DNA from: Rhodohalobacter barkolensis
GTDB lineage: Bacteria; Bacteroidota; Rhodothermia; Balneolales; Balneolaceae
Assembly: GCF_002834295.1 (NCBI RefSeq)
Contig: NZ_PISP01000003.1
Coordinates: forward strand, 186,001 to 250,000
Direction: 5' to 3'
Length of the DNA: 64,000 nucleotides
Part shown: positions 25,381-33,805 of the stretch, in pieces
Layout: each line of letters opens with the position of its first letter
How positions within the stretch are numbered: the stretch's first letter is position 1
The notes under the pieces: model-generated
Databases searched by the model: none
Told to the model about the DNA's origin: nothing
What the model saw: the letters and a program-made list of their open reading frames with translations, nothing else
Program-made: the position numbers and the translations under genes

Positions 25381-25986
25381 ATGTTTAAAAAAGCGACATA
25401 TATTACACTTGCAGCATTTCTATTTACTGCGTTTGCTGCATTTACAACAATCGACAGAGAAGCCACAAGCTGGCAGGTAGATAAAGCACACAGTACCATT
25501 AAATTTACGATCAATCATTTCTTTACACCGGTAACCGGTACTTTTGATGATGTTGATGCAACAATCAATTTCGATCCGGAAAACCTTGCCGAAAGTAGCC
25601 TTGATGTATCAATACCAATTGAGAGCGTGAATACAAGAAATGAGCGAAGAGATAATCACCTGAAGTCTGAAGATTTCTTTAATACTTCGGAGTGGCCTAA
25701 CATGGAATTTGTAAGCAGTTCAATTGAGCAGACAGGAGAAAATCAATTTGTTGCTCGTGGAGAACTTACTATTCGTGACGTTACCCGGGAATTCGATCTT
25801 CCTTTTGAGCTTTTAGGTGTAATGGATCATCCAATGCAGGAAAATACACGTGTAGCCGGTATAGTTGCTAATGCTGAACTGATGCGCAACGATTTTGGAG
25901 TAGGTGTAGGCGACTGGGCCGCAACAGCAGTTGTTGGAAATAAAGTAGACATTGAGTTACAGCTCGAGTTGAATGCTTCCAACTAA
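25381..25986 (+). CDS. YceI-family periplasmic lipid-binding protein
   Basis: A 201-residue YceI protein, an eight-stranded lipocalin-like barrel that binds a polyisoprenoid lipid in homologues. A signal peptide covers about 1-24. The family core is WQVDKAHSTIKFTINH (31-46), then FDDVDATINFDPENL, SIPIESVNTRNERRDNHLKSEDFF and a C-terminal strand LMRNDFGVG. It has its own promoter-like region and a terminator, so it appears monocistronic. Confidence 0.95.
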   Translation: MFKKATYITLAAFLFTAFAAFTTIDREATSWQVDKAHSTIKFTINHFFTPVTGTFDDVDATINFDPENLAESSLDVSIPIESVNTRNERRDNHLKSEDFFNTSEWPNMEFVSSSIEQTGENQFVARGELTIRDVTREFDLPFELLGVMDHPMQENTRVAGIVANAELMRNDFGVGVGDWAATAVVGNKVDIELQLELNASN

Positions 25987-26009
25987 AAAAAACCTTTTAC
26001 AGATTTATC

Positions 26010-26037
26010 AAACCCCGGTTTTTACCGGGGTTTTTTT
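26010..26037 (+). terminator. Rho-independent terminator after the YceI gene
   Basis: AACCCCGGT and ACCGGGGTT form a 9-bp stem with a TTTT loop, followed by seven or more T, 24 bases after the stop codon. Confidence 0.9.
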
Positions 26038-26123
26038 ATTTTGAGGAAATCTGATTTCATCCTCACACTTTTGCTCTTCAACTGTTATATTTACAACGTT
26101 GAATCAAAAGGCTACCAATATTC

Positions 26124-26687
26124 ATGAATAAGAAGACATTTTACATACTTTCCGGTTTTATACTTTTCGCAGCACTGTCACGTCTGCTACCACATGCTTA
26201 TAACTTTACCCCTCTAGGTGCAATTGCTCTTTTCGGAGCTGCTTACTTCAAGGATAAAAAATGGGCTTTTATCATTCCCATTACCGCTTTTTGGATCAGT
26301 GACTTACTCCTGAACAATCTTTTCTATTCAGCCTACTACGAAGGGTTCACATGGTTTACCAGTGGATTTCTCTACCTATACGGTAGTATTGCAATGATCG
26401 CTGTTTTGGGGTATTACCTTCTCAAGAAAGTAACCATTGGCAGAGTTATCGGTGGCGCACTCGGCGCATCTCTGATTTTCTTTATCGTTAGTAACTTTGG
26501 TGTATGGATTTCAAGCCCATTATACCCGTTAAGCGCTGAAGGACTGATTGCTTGCTATACAGCAGCTATTCCATTTTTCCACAATACACTTGGAGGAAAC
26601 CTGGTCTACAGTGCTCTTCTATTTGGAGCTTACGAATGGCTGAAAGTACAATACCCATCCCTTCAGCCGGTTGAATCTCAAGTTTAA
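26124..26687 (+). CDS. DUF6580-type multi-pass membrane protein
   Basis: A 187-residue membrane protein with five or six hydrophobic segments. The N-terminal LSRLLPHAYNFTPLGAIALF and the middle FFIVSNFGVWISSPLYP match the DUF6580 family, found beside vitamin and metal uptake genes in other genomes and suspected to be a transport component (family knowledge). No riboswitch or ABC transporter gene is visible beside it here, so the substrate is open. The SDR gene follows after 11 bases. Confidence 0.8.
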   Translation: MNKKTFYILSGFILFAALSRLLPHAYNFTPLGAIALFGAAYFKDKKWAFIIPITAFWISDLLLNNLFYSAYYEGFTWFTSGFLYLYGSIAMIAVLGYYLLKKVTIGRVIGGALGASLIFFIVSNFGVWISSPLYPLSAEGLIACYTAAIPFFHNTLGGNLVYSALLFGAYEWLKVQYPSLQPVESQV

Positions 26688-26698
26688 TTCTCAATTGA

Positions 26699-27421
26699 GT
26701 GAGTAAACGAATGATCATCATCGGTGCAACTTCAGGCATCGGTGAACATCTCGCCAGGCACGCTGTCAATAAAGGATACACTGTTGGCGGTACCGGACGC
26801 AGAATCGACCGTTTGAAAGAATTAAGAGAAGAGTTGGGGAATCAATTCTACTACGCTGAGATGGATGTCACCCATTTTAGTGAATCTCGATCTACCCTTC
26901 ATTCCCTCATAGAACAGATGGGAGGCATGGACATCATCGTTCTGAATGCAGGCATCTCAAATCATCCTGCTTCTTCCATTATTGCAATGGAGCAGAAGGT
27001 GATCGATGTAAATATAAGCGGATTCGTACAGCTTTTTGGAGAAGCATTTCTTTATTTCAGAAAACAGGGACATGGACAACTGGTAGGCATGTCGTCTATA
27101 GCGGGTCTGTTTGGATCGTCCCGGGCTGCACCTTACAGCGCTTCCAAAGCTTTTATCTCAACATACATGCAAGCATATCGGCAACGATGCAATAAATTGA
27201 AGGCCGATATCACTGTTACGGATGTAAAACCGGGTTTCGTTAAAAGTGAAATGATTGAGGGAAAGAAGGGATTGTTTTGGGTAGCCGAGACTGAAAAGGC
27301 AGTACGGCAAATTTTAAAGGATATTGAAAAGAAGAAATCCTACTCCTACATCACACGTAGATGGAGGCTCATCGCGTGGTTTATTAAACTCATCCCAAAT
27401 TGGGTTATTGACCGGATATAA
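26699..27421 (+). CDS. Short-chain dehydrogenase/reductase (SDR)
   Basis: A 240-residue NAD(P)-dependent oxidoreductase. The nucleotide loop GATSGIGEH is at 9-17, NAG at 83-85, the active-site serines at 132-133 in MSSIAG and the catalytic Y146-S-A-S-K150. The start is GTG at 26699; an ATG four codons later (26711) is equally possible. The substrate cannot be inferred. It probably shares a transcript with the DUF6580 gene. Confidence 0.9.
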   Translation: MSKRMIIIGATSGIGEHLARHAVNKGYTVGGTGRRIDRLKELREELGNQFYYAEMDVTHFSESRSTLHSLIEQMGGMDIIVLNAGISNHPASSIIAMEQKVIDVNISGFVQLFGEAFLYFRKQGHGQLVGMSSIAGLFGSSRAAPYSASKAFISTYMQAYRQRCNKLKADITVTDVKPGFVKSEMIEGKKGLFWVAETEKAVRQILKDIEKKKSYSYITRRWRLIAWFIKLIPNWVIDRI

Positions 27422-27442
27422 TTCTGCTTTTACATTGCTCTC

Positions 27443-27532
27443 TCATAACAATAAATAGAGCAGAAACAGAATGAAAGGGAGTGTAAACACCCAGTCAGAA
27501 GAATGATATTTCGTTGTTTCTCTAACTTCCAT
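27443..27532 (-). CDS. Possible 29-residue single-pass membrane peptide
   Basis: A short frame (ATG at 27530-27532, TGA at 27443-27445) starts 56 bases after the YifB stop codon on the same strand. It begins MEVRETTKYHSSDW and then turns wholly hydrophobic (VFTLPFILFLLYLLL), the layout of a small membrane peptide. A purine-rich AAAAAAGAAAAG precedes the ATG. I know no family, so it may be chance. Confidence 0.3.
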   Translation of the reverse strand: MEVRETTKYHSSDWVFTLPFILFLLYLLL

Positions 27533-27588
27533 AGCTTTTCTTTTTTATAACCGAAAATAGTTAAAATTGTTTCAGACTTCCGATTAGA

Positions 27589-29130
27589 TCATCCTAACCA
27601 GCCTTCTCTGTCTAAACTTCTATACTGGATTGCCTCAGCGATATGATTTGACAGTATGCCTTCCGATCGATCCAAATCCGCAATCGTCCTTGAAACCTTG
27701 AGTATTCGGTCAAAAGCACGAGCCGACAGTCCAAGGGTATTCATCGCTTTTTTTAGCATCTGCTCTCCGGCCTCATCAATTCTGCAAATTTTCCTGGCCA
27801 TCTTTGTATTCATCTGTGCATTGCAATAAACACCGCTAATACCCATAAAACGTCGGTCTTGAATTTCCCGGGCCTCAATCACCCTTTCACGAATACTGGT
27901 TGAGTTCTCCCCTTTATTTTTATTTGATAACTCATCAAAACTCACTTTCTCAACATCCACATGGAGGTCTATTCTGTCGAGCATTGGCCCGCTGATTTTA
28001 TTCAAATATCGCTGCATCTGCATATGTGTTGAACCACTTTCATCATCCGGATCATACCAGTCACCCGTTGGCGAAGGATTCATCGAAGCCACAAGCATAA
28101 TTCTGCTCGGATAATTCACGCTCATCCTGGCCCGCGAAATACTTACATTCCCATCTTCCAATGGTTGCCTCATCACCTCAAGTGCACTTCTTTTAAACTC
28201 CGGCAATTCATCCAGAAACAGAACTCCATTATGTGCCATTGAAATCTCTCCCGGCATGGGTATACTTCCCCCTCCAACAAGAGCCACATCCGATACGGTA
28301 TGATGCGGGCTTCGAAATGGACGATGAGTTACCAATGATTTACCGCTTTCCAGTATTCCGGCTACCGAATGAATTTTCGTGGTCTCAAGAGCTTCATCCA
28401 AAGTGAGCGGAGGTAAAATTGTAGGCAGCCGTCTTGCCATCATCGTTTTCCCGGACCCAGGAGGGCCTACCATAATAACGTTGTGGCCTCCGGCAGCAGC
28501 AACTTCTAGGGCGCGCTTTACATTTTCCTGACCACGTACATCTTCAAAATCCAACACTTCAGCTTTTCCATTTTTGCTGAACAGATTTTTTGGATCAATA
28601 ATCAACGGTTCTTTTGTACGCTCATCCTCAAACCAATTCATCACTTCACGCAAATCTTTAAACGGCAATACATCGATTCCATCCACCACACCTGCTTCCG
28701 GGCCGTTTTCTTCGGGGAGAATTATATATTTCAATCCTCGCTCTTTTGCTTCCACAGCCATTGGCAATACACCTTTTACCGGCCTCAACTTCCCATCCAG
28801 TGCCAGCTCTCCCAGAATCAGTGACTTTTCCAGTTTTTCGGTTTTTACCTGTTCCGATACAGCTAACAAGCTTACTGCTATGGGTAAATCGAATGCGCTC
28901 CCCTCCTTCGGCAGATCAGCCGGTGCAAGATTGACAGTTATTCTCCCACGAGGGAAAAAAGCATCTGCGTTTTTTAAGGCGGCATCAATCCTGTCTTTAG
29001 ATTCACTTACGGCACGGTCGGGCAATCCTACCAAAAAATATTTTGGTAATCCTCCGCTTCGGTTTACTTCCACTTCAATCAGACGTGCATCTACTCCTAT
29101 CGTTGACGCACAATAAACTCTTGATAGCAT
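27589..29130 (-). CDS. YifB/ComM-type magnesium-chelatase-like AAA+ ATPase
   Basis: A 513-residue protein. The N-terminal Lon-like domain (about 1-165) has the usual ARLIEVEVNRSGGLPKYFLVGLPD start. The AAA+ core has Walker A GPPGSGKT (222-229), a HRPFRSPHHTVSD segment, Walker B VLFLDELPEF and the sensor region. A C-terminal helical domain ends with IAEAIQYRSLDREGW. ComM is a branch-migration helicase for natural transformation in Vibrio and Acinetobacter (family knowledge). A role in DNA uptake here is possible but unproven. Confidence 0.95.
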   Translation of the reverse strand: MLSRVYCASTIGVDARLIEVEVNRSGGLPKYFLVGLPDRAVSESKDRIDAALKNADAFFPRGRITVNLAPADLPKEGSAFDLPIAVSLLAVSEQVKTEKLEKSLILGELALDGKLRPVKGVLPMAVEAKERGLKYIILPEENGPEAGVVDGIDVLPFKDLREVMNWFEDERTKEPLIIDPKNLFSKNGKAEVLDFEDVRGQENVKRALEVAAAGGHNVIMVGPPGSGKTMMARRLPTILPPLTLDEALETTKIHSVAGILESGKSLVTHRPFRSPHHTVSDVALVGGGSIPMPGEISMAHNGVLFLDELPEFKRSALEVMRQPLEDGNVSISRARMSVNYPSRIMLVASMNPSPTGDWYDPDDESGSTHMQMQRYLNKISGPMLDRIDLHVDVEKVSFDELSNKNKGENSTSIRERVIEAREIQDRRFMGISGVYCNAQMNTKMARKICRIDEAGEQMLKKAMNTLGLSARAFDRILKVSRTIADLDRSEGILSNHIAEAIQYRSLDREGWLG

Positions 29131-29220
29131 ATTTCTGAATCTTTTTATTTGGTTTCTCGTAGTATGAAACAGGAATTCAAACTTCCTTACAGTTTTAATT
29201 CAAACTGATGGAGATTAATC

Positions 29221-29598
29221 ATGGAAAAAACAGAGAAAACTATCCTCGAAGAGATTCAGGGAACCGTTCAGGAAATCATTTCACAAATTAAGGAGCTCAT
29301 CCGTAAAGGAGATGCCAAACGGGTGATTGTAAAAAACCGAAAGGGCAATGTGCTATTGGAAAGCAGACTGACGCTTGGTGTTGCCGGAGCTGCTGTATTA
29401 GCAATTTACGCACCGATATTTACAGCCATAACCACTCTTGTGCTTTATGTCAGTGATGTCCGTGTTTTTGTAGAGAAAGAGATTAATGAATCTTCTGACG
29501 AGTACGAAATAGATGCAGAAGTCATCGATATTCAGGATGATGAAGATGAAAAGAAAAACGATGATCCCACGGATAAAACTGTAGGAAAAAAACCATAA
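29221..29598 (+). CDS. DUF4342 protein
   Basis: A 125-residue protein whose residues 1-90 match DUF4342: an amphipathic helix (ILEEIQGTVQEIISQIKELIRKG), a short beta hairpin (KRVIVKNRKGNVLLE) and a hydrophobic segment (LTLGVAGAAVLAIYAP) that may touch the membrane. The tail is strongly acidic with lysines. The function is unknown; the family has been likened to a stress-response or ubiquitin-associated helix. It is convergent with trxB and shares a terminator with it. Confidence 0.82.
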   Translation: MEKTEKTILEEIQGTVQEIISQIKELIRKGDAKRVIVKNRKGNVLLESRLTLGVAGAAVLAIYAPIFTAITTLVLYVSDVRVFVEKEINESSDEYEIDAEVIDIQDDEDEKKNDDPTDKTVGKKP

Positions 29599-29602
29599 AA
29601 AA

Positions 29603-29631
29603 ATGGCAGATATCTCGAAGATACCTGCCAT
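29603..29631. terminator. Bidirectional terminator between DUF4342 and trxB
   Basis: ATGGCAG and CTGCCAT, extended by ATCT/AGAT, form a stem with an A run on its left and a T-rich right flank, between two convergent genes. Confidence 0.65.
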
Positions 29632-29668
29632 TACTATTCATTTTTAATAAGTGACTAAAACTCTCCTC

Positions 29669-30649
29669 TTACTTCCAGTGCTTTTGCGCAATTGCTTCTT
29701 CACTGTCTAATGTATCGGACAGGAAACGTTCTGCATCCAGTGCAGCACGGCAACCGGTTCCCGCAGCTGTAACAGCCTGTCGGTAGATCGGATCCATTGC
29801 ATCACCGCTGGCAAATACTCCCGGAAGGTCTGTTTCTGTTGACTGTCCTTTTGTCTGGATATAGCCTACATCATCCATTGTCAGAACGTTTTTAAACAGA
29901 TCTGTATTTGGCTTATGGCCAATAGCGATGAACACTCCCGTTACATCTTCTAACGTTGAAACTTCACCGGTGTTTTTGTTTTTCACTTTCACACCTTCCA
30001 CAACCTGATCACCAAGAACTTCCAGAAGACCTGAATTCCAGATAAACTCAATTTTATCATTCTTAAATGCACGGTTCTGCATTGCCTTGGAAGCGCGCAG
30101 TTCATCTCTGCGATGAATCACAGATACCTTGCTCGCAAACTTTGTTAAAAAGAGTGCTTCTTCCATTGCCGTATCTCCTCCACCAACAATGACAACATGC
30201 TGATCGCGGAAAAATGCCCCATCACAGGTTGCACAGGCGCTCACACCTTTACCGCGCAAACGCTGCTCACTTGGCAGATTGAGCCACTTGGCCGATGCAC
30301 CGGTAGCAATAATAATCGCTTTAGCAAAAATCTCCGTCTCTTCATCAACGGTTAGCTTATAGGGTCTCTCATCGAACTCAATACTGGTAACATAACCGTA
30401 TCGGCAATCTGCTCCAAAGCGCGTAGCCTGCTGACGGAAATCTTCCATCATTTTTGGCCCCATCACTCCCTCGGGATAACCCGGATAATTGTCTACTTCA
30501 GTCGTCTGGGTTAATTGCCCGCCGGGCTCGGGTCCCTCAAAAACGATTGGATTAAGATCGGCACGGGCAGCATAAATTGCTGCAGTCAATCCTGCCGGAC
30601 CACTTCCGACAATTACTACATCAAATGTTTTTCCTTGAATATCTTTCAT
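29669..30649 (-). CDS. trxB: Thioredoxin-disulfide reductase
   Basis: A 326-residue flavoenzyme that passes electrons from NADPH to thioredoxin. The FAD loop is GSGPAGLTAAI (16-26), the redox pair is C139-A-T-C142, the NADPH loop is GGGDTAMEEA (157-166) and the C-terminal FAD segment is ASGDAMD. Thioredoxin itself is at 54.8 kb. The gene is divergent from the transhydrogenase operon, which supplies NADPH. Confidence 0.97.
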   Translation of the reverse strand: MKDIQGKTFDVVIVGSGPAGLTAAIYAARADLNPIVFEGPEPGGQLTQTTEVDNYPGYPEGVMGPKMMEDFRQQATRFGADCRYGYVTSIEFDERPYKLTVDEETEIFAKAIIIATGASAKWLNLPSEQRLRGKGVSACATCDGAFFRDQHVVIVGGGDTAMEEALFLTKFASKVSVIHRRDELRASKAMQNRAFKNDKIEFIWNSGLLEVLGDQVVEGVKVKNKNTGEVSTLEDVTGVFIAIGHKPNTDLFKNVLTMDDVGYIQTKGQSTETDLPGVFASGDAMDPIYRQAVTAAGTGCRAALDAERFLSDTLDSEEAIAQKHWK

Positions 30650-30789
30650 TTTATTGGTTTGATTTTACTTTTCTTTAAACGAAATGTAACAATTATTCAA
30701 CTCAATTTTGGTCAATCTTGTCTATCAGATGTATAGACCCTCACATATATTACTTCACCCAAAATTTGGGTTCTAATTAGCCATTACTG

Positions 30790-30819
30790 TTGCAAATTAT
30801 TTAAAATTGGTTATGTTTA
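30790..30819 (+). promoter_or_regulatory. Candidate Bacteroidota-type promoter of the transhydrogenase operon
   Basis: TTG (30790-30792), a 19-base spacer and TATGTTTA (30812-30819) fit the TTG-N19-TAnnTTTG pattern. Transcription would start about 30826, which favours the ATG at 30846 over that at 30834. Confidence 0.42.
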
Positions 30820-30845
30820 TCTAAAATAAATTAATGAGGCGTGTC

Positions 30846-31970
30846 ATGATCGTCGGTGTTTGCAAAGAAACAGAGGCTCTTGAAAAGCGTGTTGCTCTTA
30901 CTCCTGAGGGGACTGAAAAACTTTCTAAAATGGGGCTCACCATTTATATAGAAAGCGAGTCCGGATTGGCATCAAGCTATTCTGACCAACAGTATATCGA
31001 TTCAGGTGCAGAGATTAAAAAACGGAATCAGATCTTATCAGAAACGGATCTGCTATTGGCCGTTCAGGCTCCTCTTGCTGAAGATCTTGAGAAAATGAAG
31101 AAGAATTCGGCCTTGATAGCATTTTTGTGGCCTCTGCAGCATAAGAAGTATGTTGATTTCCTTCTGAACGCCGATTTGACCGGAATGGCGATGGATACGA
31201 TTCCCAGAATAAGCCGTGCCCAATCGATGGACGCTCTCTCATCTATGAGCAATATTGCAGGATATAAAGCAGCACTTCTCGGAGCTAATCACCTGGACAG
31301 ATATCTACCCATGATGATGACCGCTGCCGGTACCATACCTCCCGCAAAAGTACTTGTACTGGGCGCCGGAGTTGCCGGTCTTCAGGCCATTGCAACTGCA
31401 AAACGGCTTGGAGCCGTAGTTGAAGCTTTCGACATACGTCCAGCTGTAAAAGAGCAGGTAGAGAGTTTAGGTGCTAAATTTGTAGAGGTACCGCTCGAGG
31501 AGGAGTCTGAAACCAAGGGTGGCTATGCTAAGGAGCTATCAGACCAAAACAAGGAGAAACAGCGTGAAGTAATCCACAAGCATGTGGCAAAATCTGATAT
31601 TGTGATTACAACAGCGTTAATTCCCGGAAAACCGGCTCCTCAGCTGATTACCCGCCAAATGGTTGAAGATATGTCAGCAGGTTCTGTAATTATTGATATT
31701 GCTGCGGAGCAAGGCGGGAATTGTGAAGTGACTGAACCCGGGAAAACGATCCGACACAACGAAGTAATTGTAGACGGGCCCTTAAATCTGCCGAGCAGTC
31801 TTGCCCATCACGCAAGCAAACTCTACTCAAAAAATATACTGTCCCTGCTTGATCTGCTGATCAAAGATGGTCAACCGAATTTCAATTTTGATGATGAAAT
31901 CATTGCAAATGCTACCGTAACCCATAACGGAGAACTCATCTCTCCATTTGTGAAGGAAAACATGAAATAA
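30846..31970 (+). CDS. pntAA: NAD(P) transhydrogenase, alpha subunit part 1 (NAD-binding domain I)
   Basis: The soluble NAD(H)-binding subunit of proton-translocating transhydrogenase, which makes NADPH from NADH using the proton gradient. The start MIVGVCKETEALEKRVALTPEG matches family N termini; an ATG four codons earlier (30834) would add MRRV. The Rossmann loop is VLGAGVAGLQAIATAKRLGA (20 residues), the mobile-loop tyrosine is in KGGYAKEL and the RQMVEDMSAGSVIIDIA strand follows. The gene ends here, so the alpha chain is split, with the membrane part in the next gene. Confidence 0.95.
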   Translation: MIVGVCKETEALEKRVALTPEGTEKLSKMGLTIYIESESGLASSYSDQQYIDSGAEIKKRNQILSETDLLLAVQAPLAEDLEKMKKNSALIAFLWPLQHKKYVDFLLNADLTGMAMDTIPRISRAQSMDALSSMSNIAGYKAALLGANHLDRYLPMMMTAAGTIPPAKVLVLGAGVAGLQAIATAKRLGAVVEAFDIRPAVKEQVESLGAKFVEVPLEEESETKGGYAKELSDQNKEKQREVIHKHVAKSDIVITTALIPGKPAPQLITRQMVEDMSAGSVIIDIAAEQGGNCEVTEPGKTIRHNEVIVDGPLNLPSSLAHHASKLYSKNILSLLDLLIKDGQPNFNFDDEIIANATVTHNGELISPFVKENMK

Positions 31971-32049
31971 ATCCAACGGCATCAAATTACAGCCGGTTCT
32001 GTTAAATAGAGCTGCCTGTACTCAAACTCATGACTTACTGCATAAAACT

Positions 32050-32340
32050 ATGGAAGCTTTCATTTTCAACCTTTTTATCTTTGTGCTGGCCTCTTTTGTA
32101 GGATTTGAACTGATCACAAAAGTGCCTCCCACTCTTCACACTCCCCTCATGTCCGGCGCGAATGCCATTTCAGGAATTACCCTGATTGGTGCCCTGATTA
32201 TTGCCGGCGGACCCGATTCTGTTTATGCGCAGTGGATTGGATTTGCCGCCATCATATTTGCTACAATTAATGTGGTTGGTGGATTTATGGTTACAGACAG
32301 AATGCTCGAGATGTTTAAGAAAAAGGAGGGTGAAAAATGA
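32050..32340 (+). CDS. pntAB: NAD(P) transhydrogenase, alpha subunit part 2 (membrane)
   Basis: A 96-residue membrane subunit with three helices. It has GFELITKVPPTLHTPLMSGANAISGI, here seen as KVPPTLHTPLMSG and NAISGITLIGA, the typical domain II segments. The stop overlaps the next start by four bases (ATGA), so it is coupled to pntB. The leader of 79 bases after pntAA shows no other gene. Confidence 0.95.
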   Translation: MEAFIFNLFIFVLASFVGFELITKVPPTLHTPLMSGANAISGITLIGALIIAGGPDSVYAQWIGFAAIIFATINVVGGFMVTDRMLEMFKKKEGEK

Positions 32341-33752
32341 GCCAGTTCTTACCTGAAGCTTTTCATTCCTTTTTACCGAATCTGATACAAATTTTTTACC
32401 TCATTGCCACGGGATTCTTCATTGTAGGAATCAAACGTTTGGGCTCGCCCGCAACCGCTCGATCAGGAAATCAACTGGCATCACTCGGTATGCTGATTGG
32501 GGTTGTAGTTACACTTTTTGATCGCGAAATCATTGCCTTTGAGTTTATTATTGCAGGAATGGTTATTGGCGCGTTCATAGGAATATTTGCAGCCAAAAAA
32601 GTACAGATGACCGCCATGCCGGAAATGGTTGCCATATTCAATGGATTTGGCGGAGGTGCATCCGCACTGGTTGCCTGGGGTGAATTCACACGACTGGACC
32701 CTTCAATTTTTGATACTCAAGGATTGGTAACAACGGGCCTCAGTATACTGATTGGCTCTATTACGTTTACAGGTAGTTTTATCGCATTTGGAAAGCTGAA
32801 AGGATTTATTGGCGGGGGGAGAATTGCGCTACCCGGTCAGAATTATATTAACCTTCTTTTAACAGCAATTGCCTTAGGTTTGGTTGGATGGTTCGCTGTT
32901 GACCCCGAATATCAGCTTGTTTTTTGGTTACTCTTTGGCCTTGCACTGCTAATAGGTGTATTGACTGTACTGCCAATCGGAGGCGCAGATATGCCGGTTG
33001 TGATTTCACTGCTCAACTCTTATTCAGGAATTGCAGCCTCTATGGCTGGATTTGTACTCGGTAACAATCTACTGATCATTAGTGGCGCTTTAGTTGGAGC
33101 AGCCGGATTGATCCTTACAAATATCATGTGCAAAGCGATGAACCGCACACTGATAAATGTACTTTTCGGAGCTTTCGGTGGAGTATCCGATGCAGGTGAT
33201 TCAGATGATGGAGATAAATCCTATCAGCAGACATTTGCTGACGATGTGGCAATTCAATGCACTTACGCTTCCAAAGTTGTTATCACTCCCGGATACGGTC
33301 TCGCAGTTGCTCAGGCACAACACACCCTGAAAGAAGTTGCTAATATTCTGGAAGAACGCGGAGTTACCGTAAAATATGGAATACATCCGGTTGCCGGCCG
33401 AATGCCGGGACATATGAATGTTCTGCTGGCCGAGGCCGACGTCCCTTACGACCAACTGTACGACATGGATGAGATTAATCCCGAGTTTAAATCAACGGAT
33501 GTAGTACTCATCATTGGCGCAAATGATGTTGTGAATCCTGCAGCTAAAACGTCGCCCGGCAGTCCAATCTACGGAATGCCAATTTTGAACGTGGATGAAG
33601 CAAAAAGAACGATTGTCTTCAAGAGAAGTATGAGTCCCGGTTATGCCGGTATTGATAACGATCTGTTTTACAGTGATAAAAACCAGATGTTTTTTGGAGA
33701 TGCTAAAAAATCACTACAGGAACTCGCCACTGCTTTAAAAGAATTAGACTAA
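32337..33752 (+). CDS. pntB: NAD(P) transhydrogenase beta subunit
   Basis: A 471-residue subunit with eight or nine membrane helices (about 15-265) and a C-terminal NADP-binding domain III. Domain III shows VVITPGYGLAVAQAQH, YGIHPVAGRMPGHMNVLLAEA, GANDVVNPAA and the KRSMSPGYAGIDN loop over NADP. Together with the two alpha genes it forms the complete proton pump. A terminator shared with the convergent sugar dehydrogenase gene follows. Confidence 0.97.
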   Translation: MSQFLPEAFHSFLPNLIQIFYLIATGFFIVGIKRLGSPATARSGNQLASLGMLIGVVVTLFDREIIAFEFIIAGMVIGAFIGIFAAKKVQMTAMPEMVAIFNGFGGGASALVAWGEFTRLDPSIFDTQGLVTTGLSILIGSITFTGSFIAFGKLKGFIGGGRIALPGQNYINLLLTAIALGLVGWFAVDPEYQLVFWLLFGLALLIGVLTVLPIGGADMPVVISLLNSYSGIAASMAGFVLGNNLLIISGALVGAAGLILTNIMCKAMNRTLINVLFGAFGGVSDAGDSDDGDKSYQQTFADDVAIQCTYASKVVITPGYGLAVAQAQHTLKEVANILEERGVTVKYGIHPVAGRMPGHMNVLLAEADVPYDQLYDMDEINPEFKSTDVVLIIGANDVVNPAAKTSPGSPIYGMPILNVDEAKRTIVFKRSMSPGYAGIDNDLFYSDKNQMFFGDAKKSLQELATALKELD

Positions 33753-33757
33753 AAAGA

Positions 33758-33788
33758 AAAAGCCCGAAGATCTCTCCCCGGGCTTTTC
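33758..33788. terminator. Bidirectional terminator between pntB and the sugar dehydrogenase gene
   Basis: AAAAGCCCG and CGGGCTTTT form a 9-bp stem around a 12-base loop, flanked by A and T runs, between convergent stops. Confidence 0.8.
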
Positions 33789-33805
33789 AAGTTTTTCAAT
33801 AGAAG

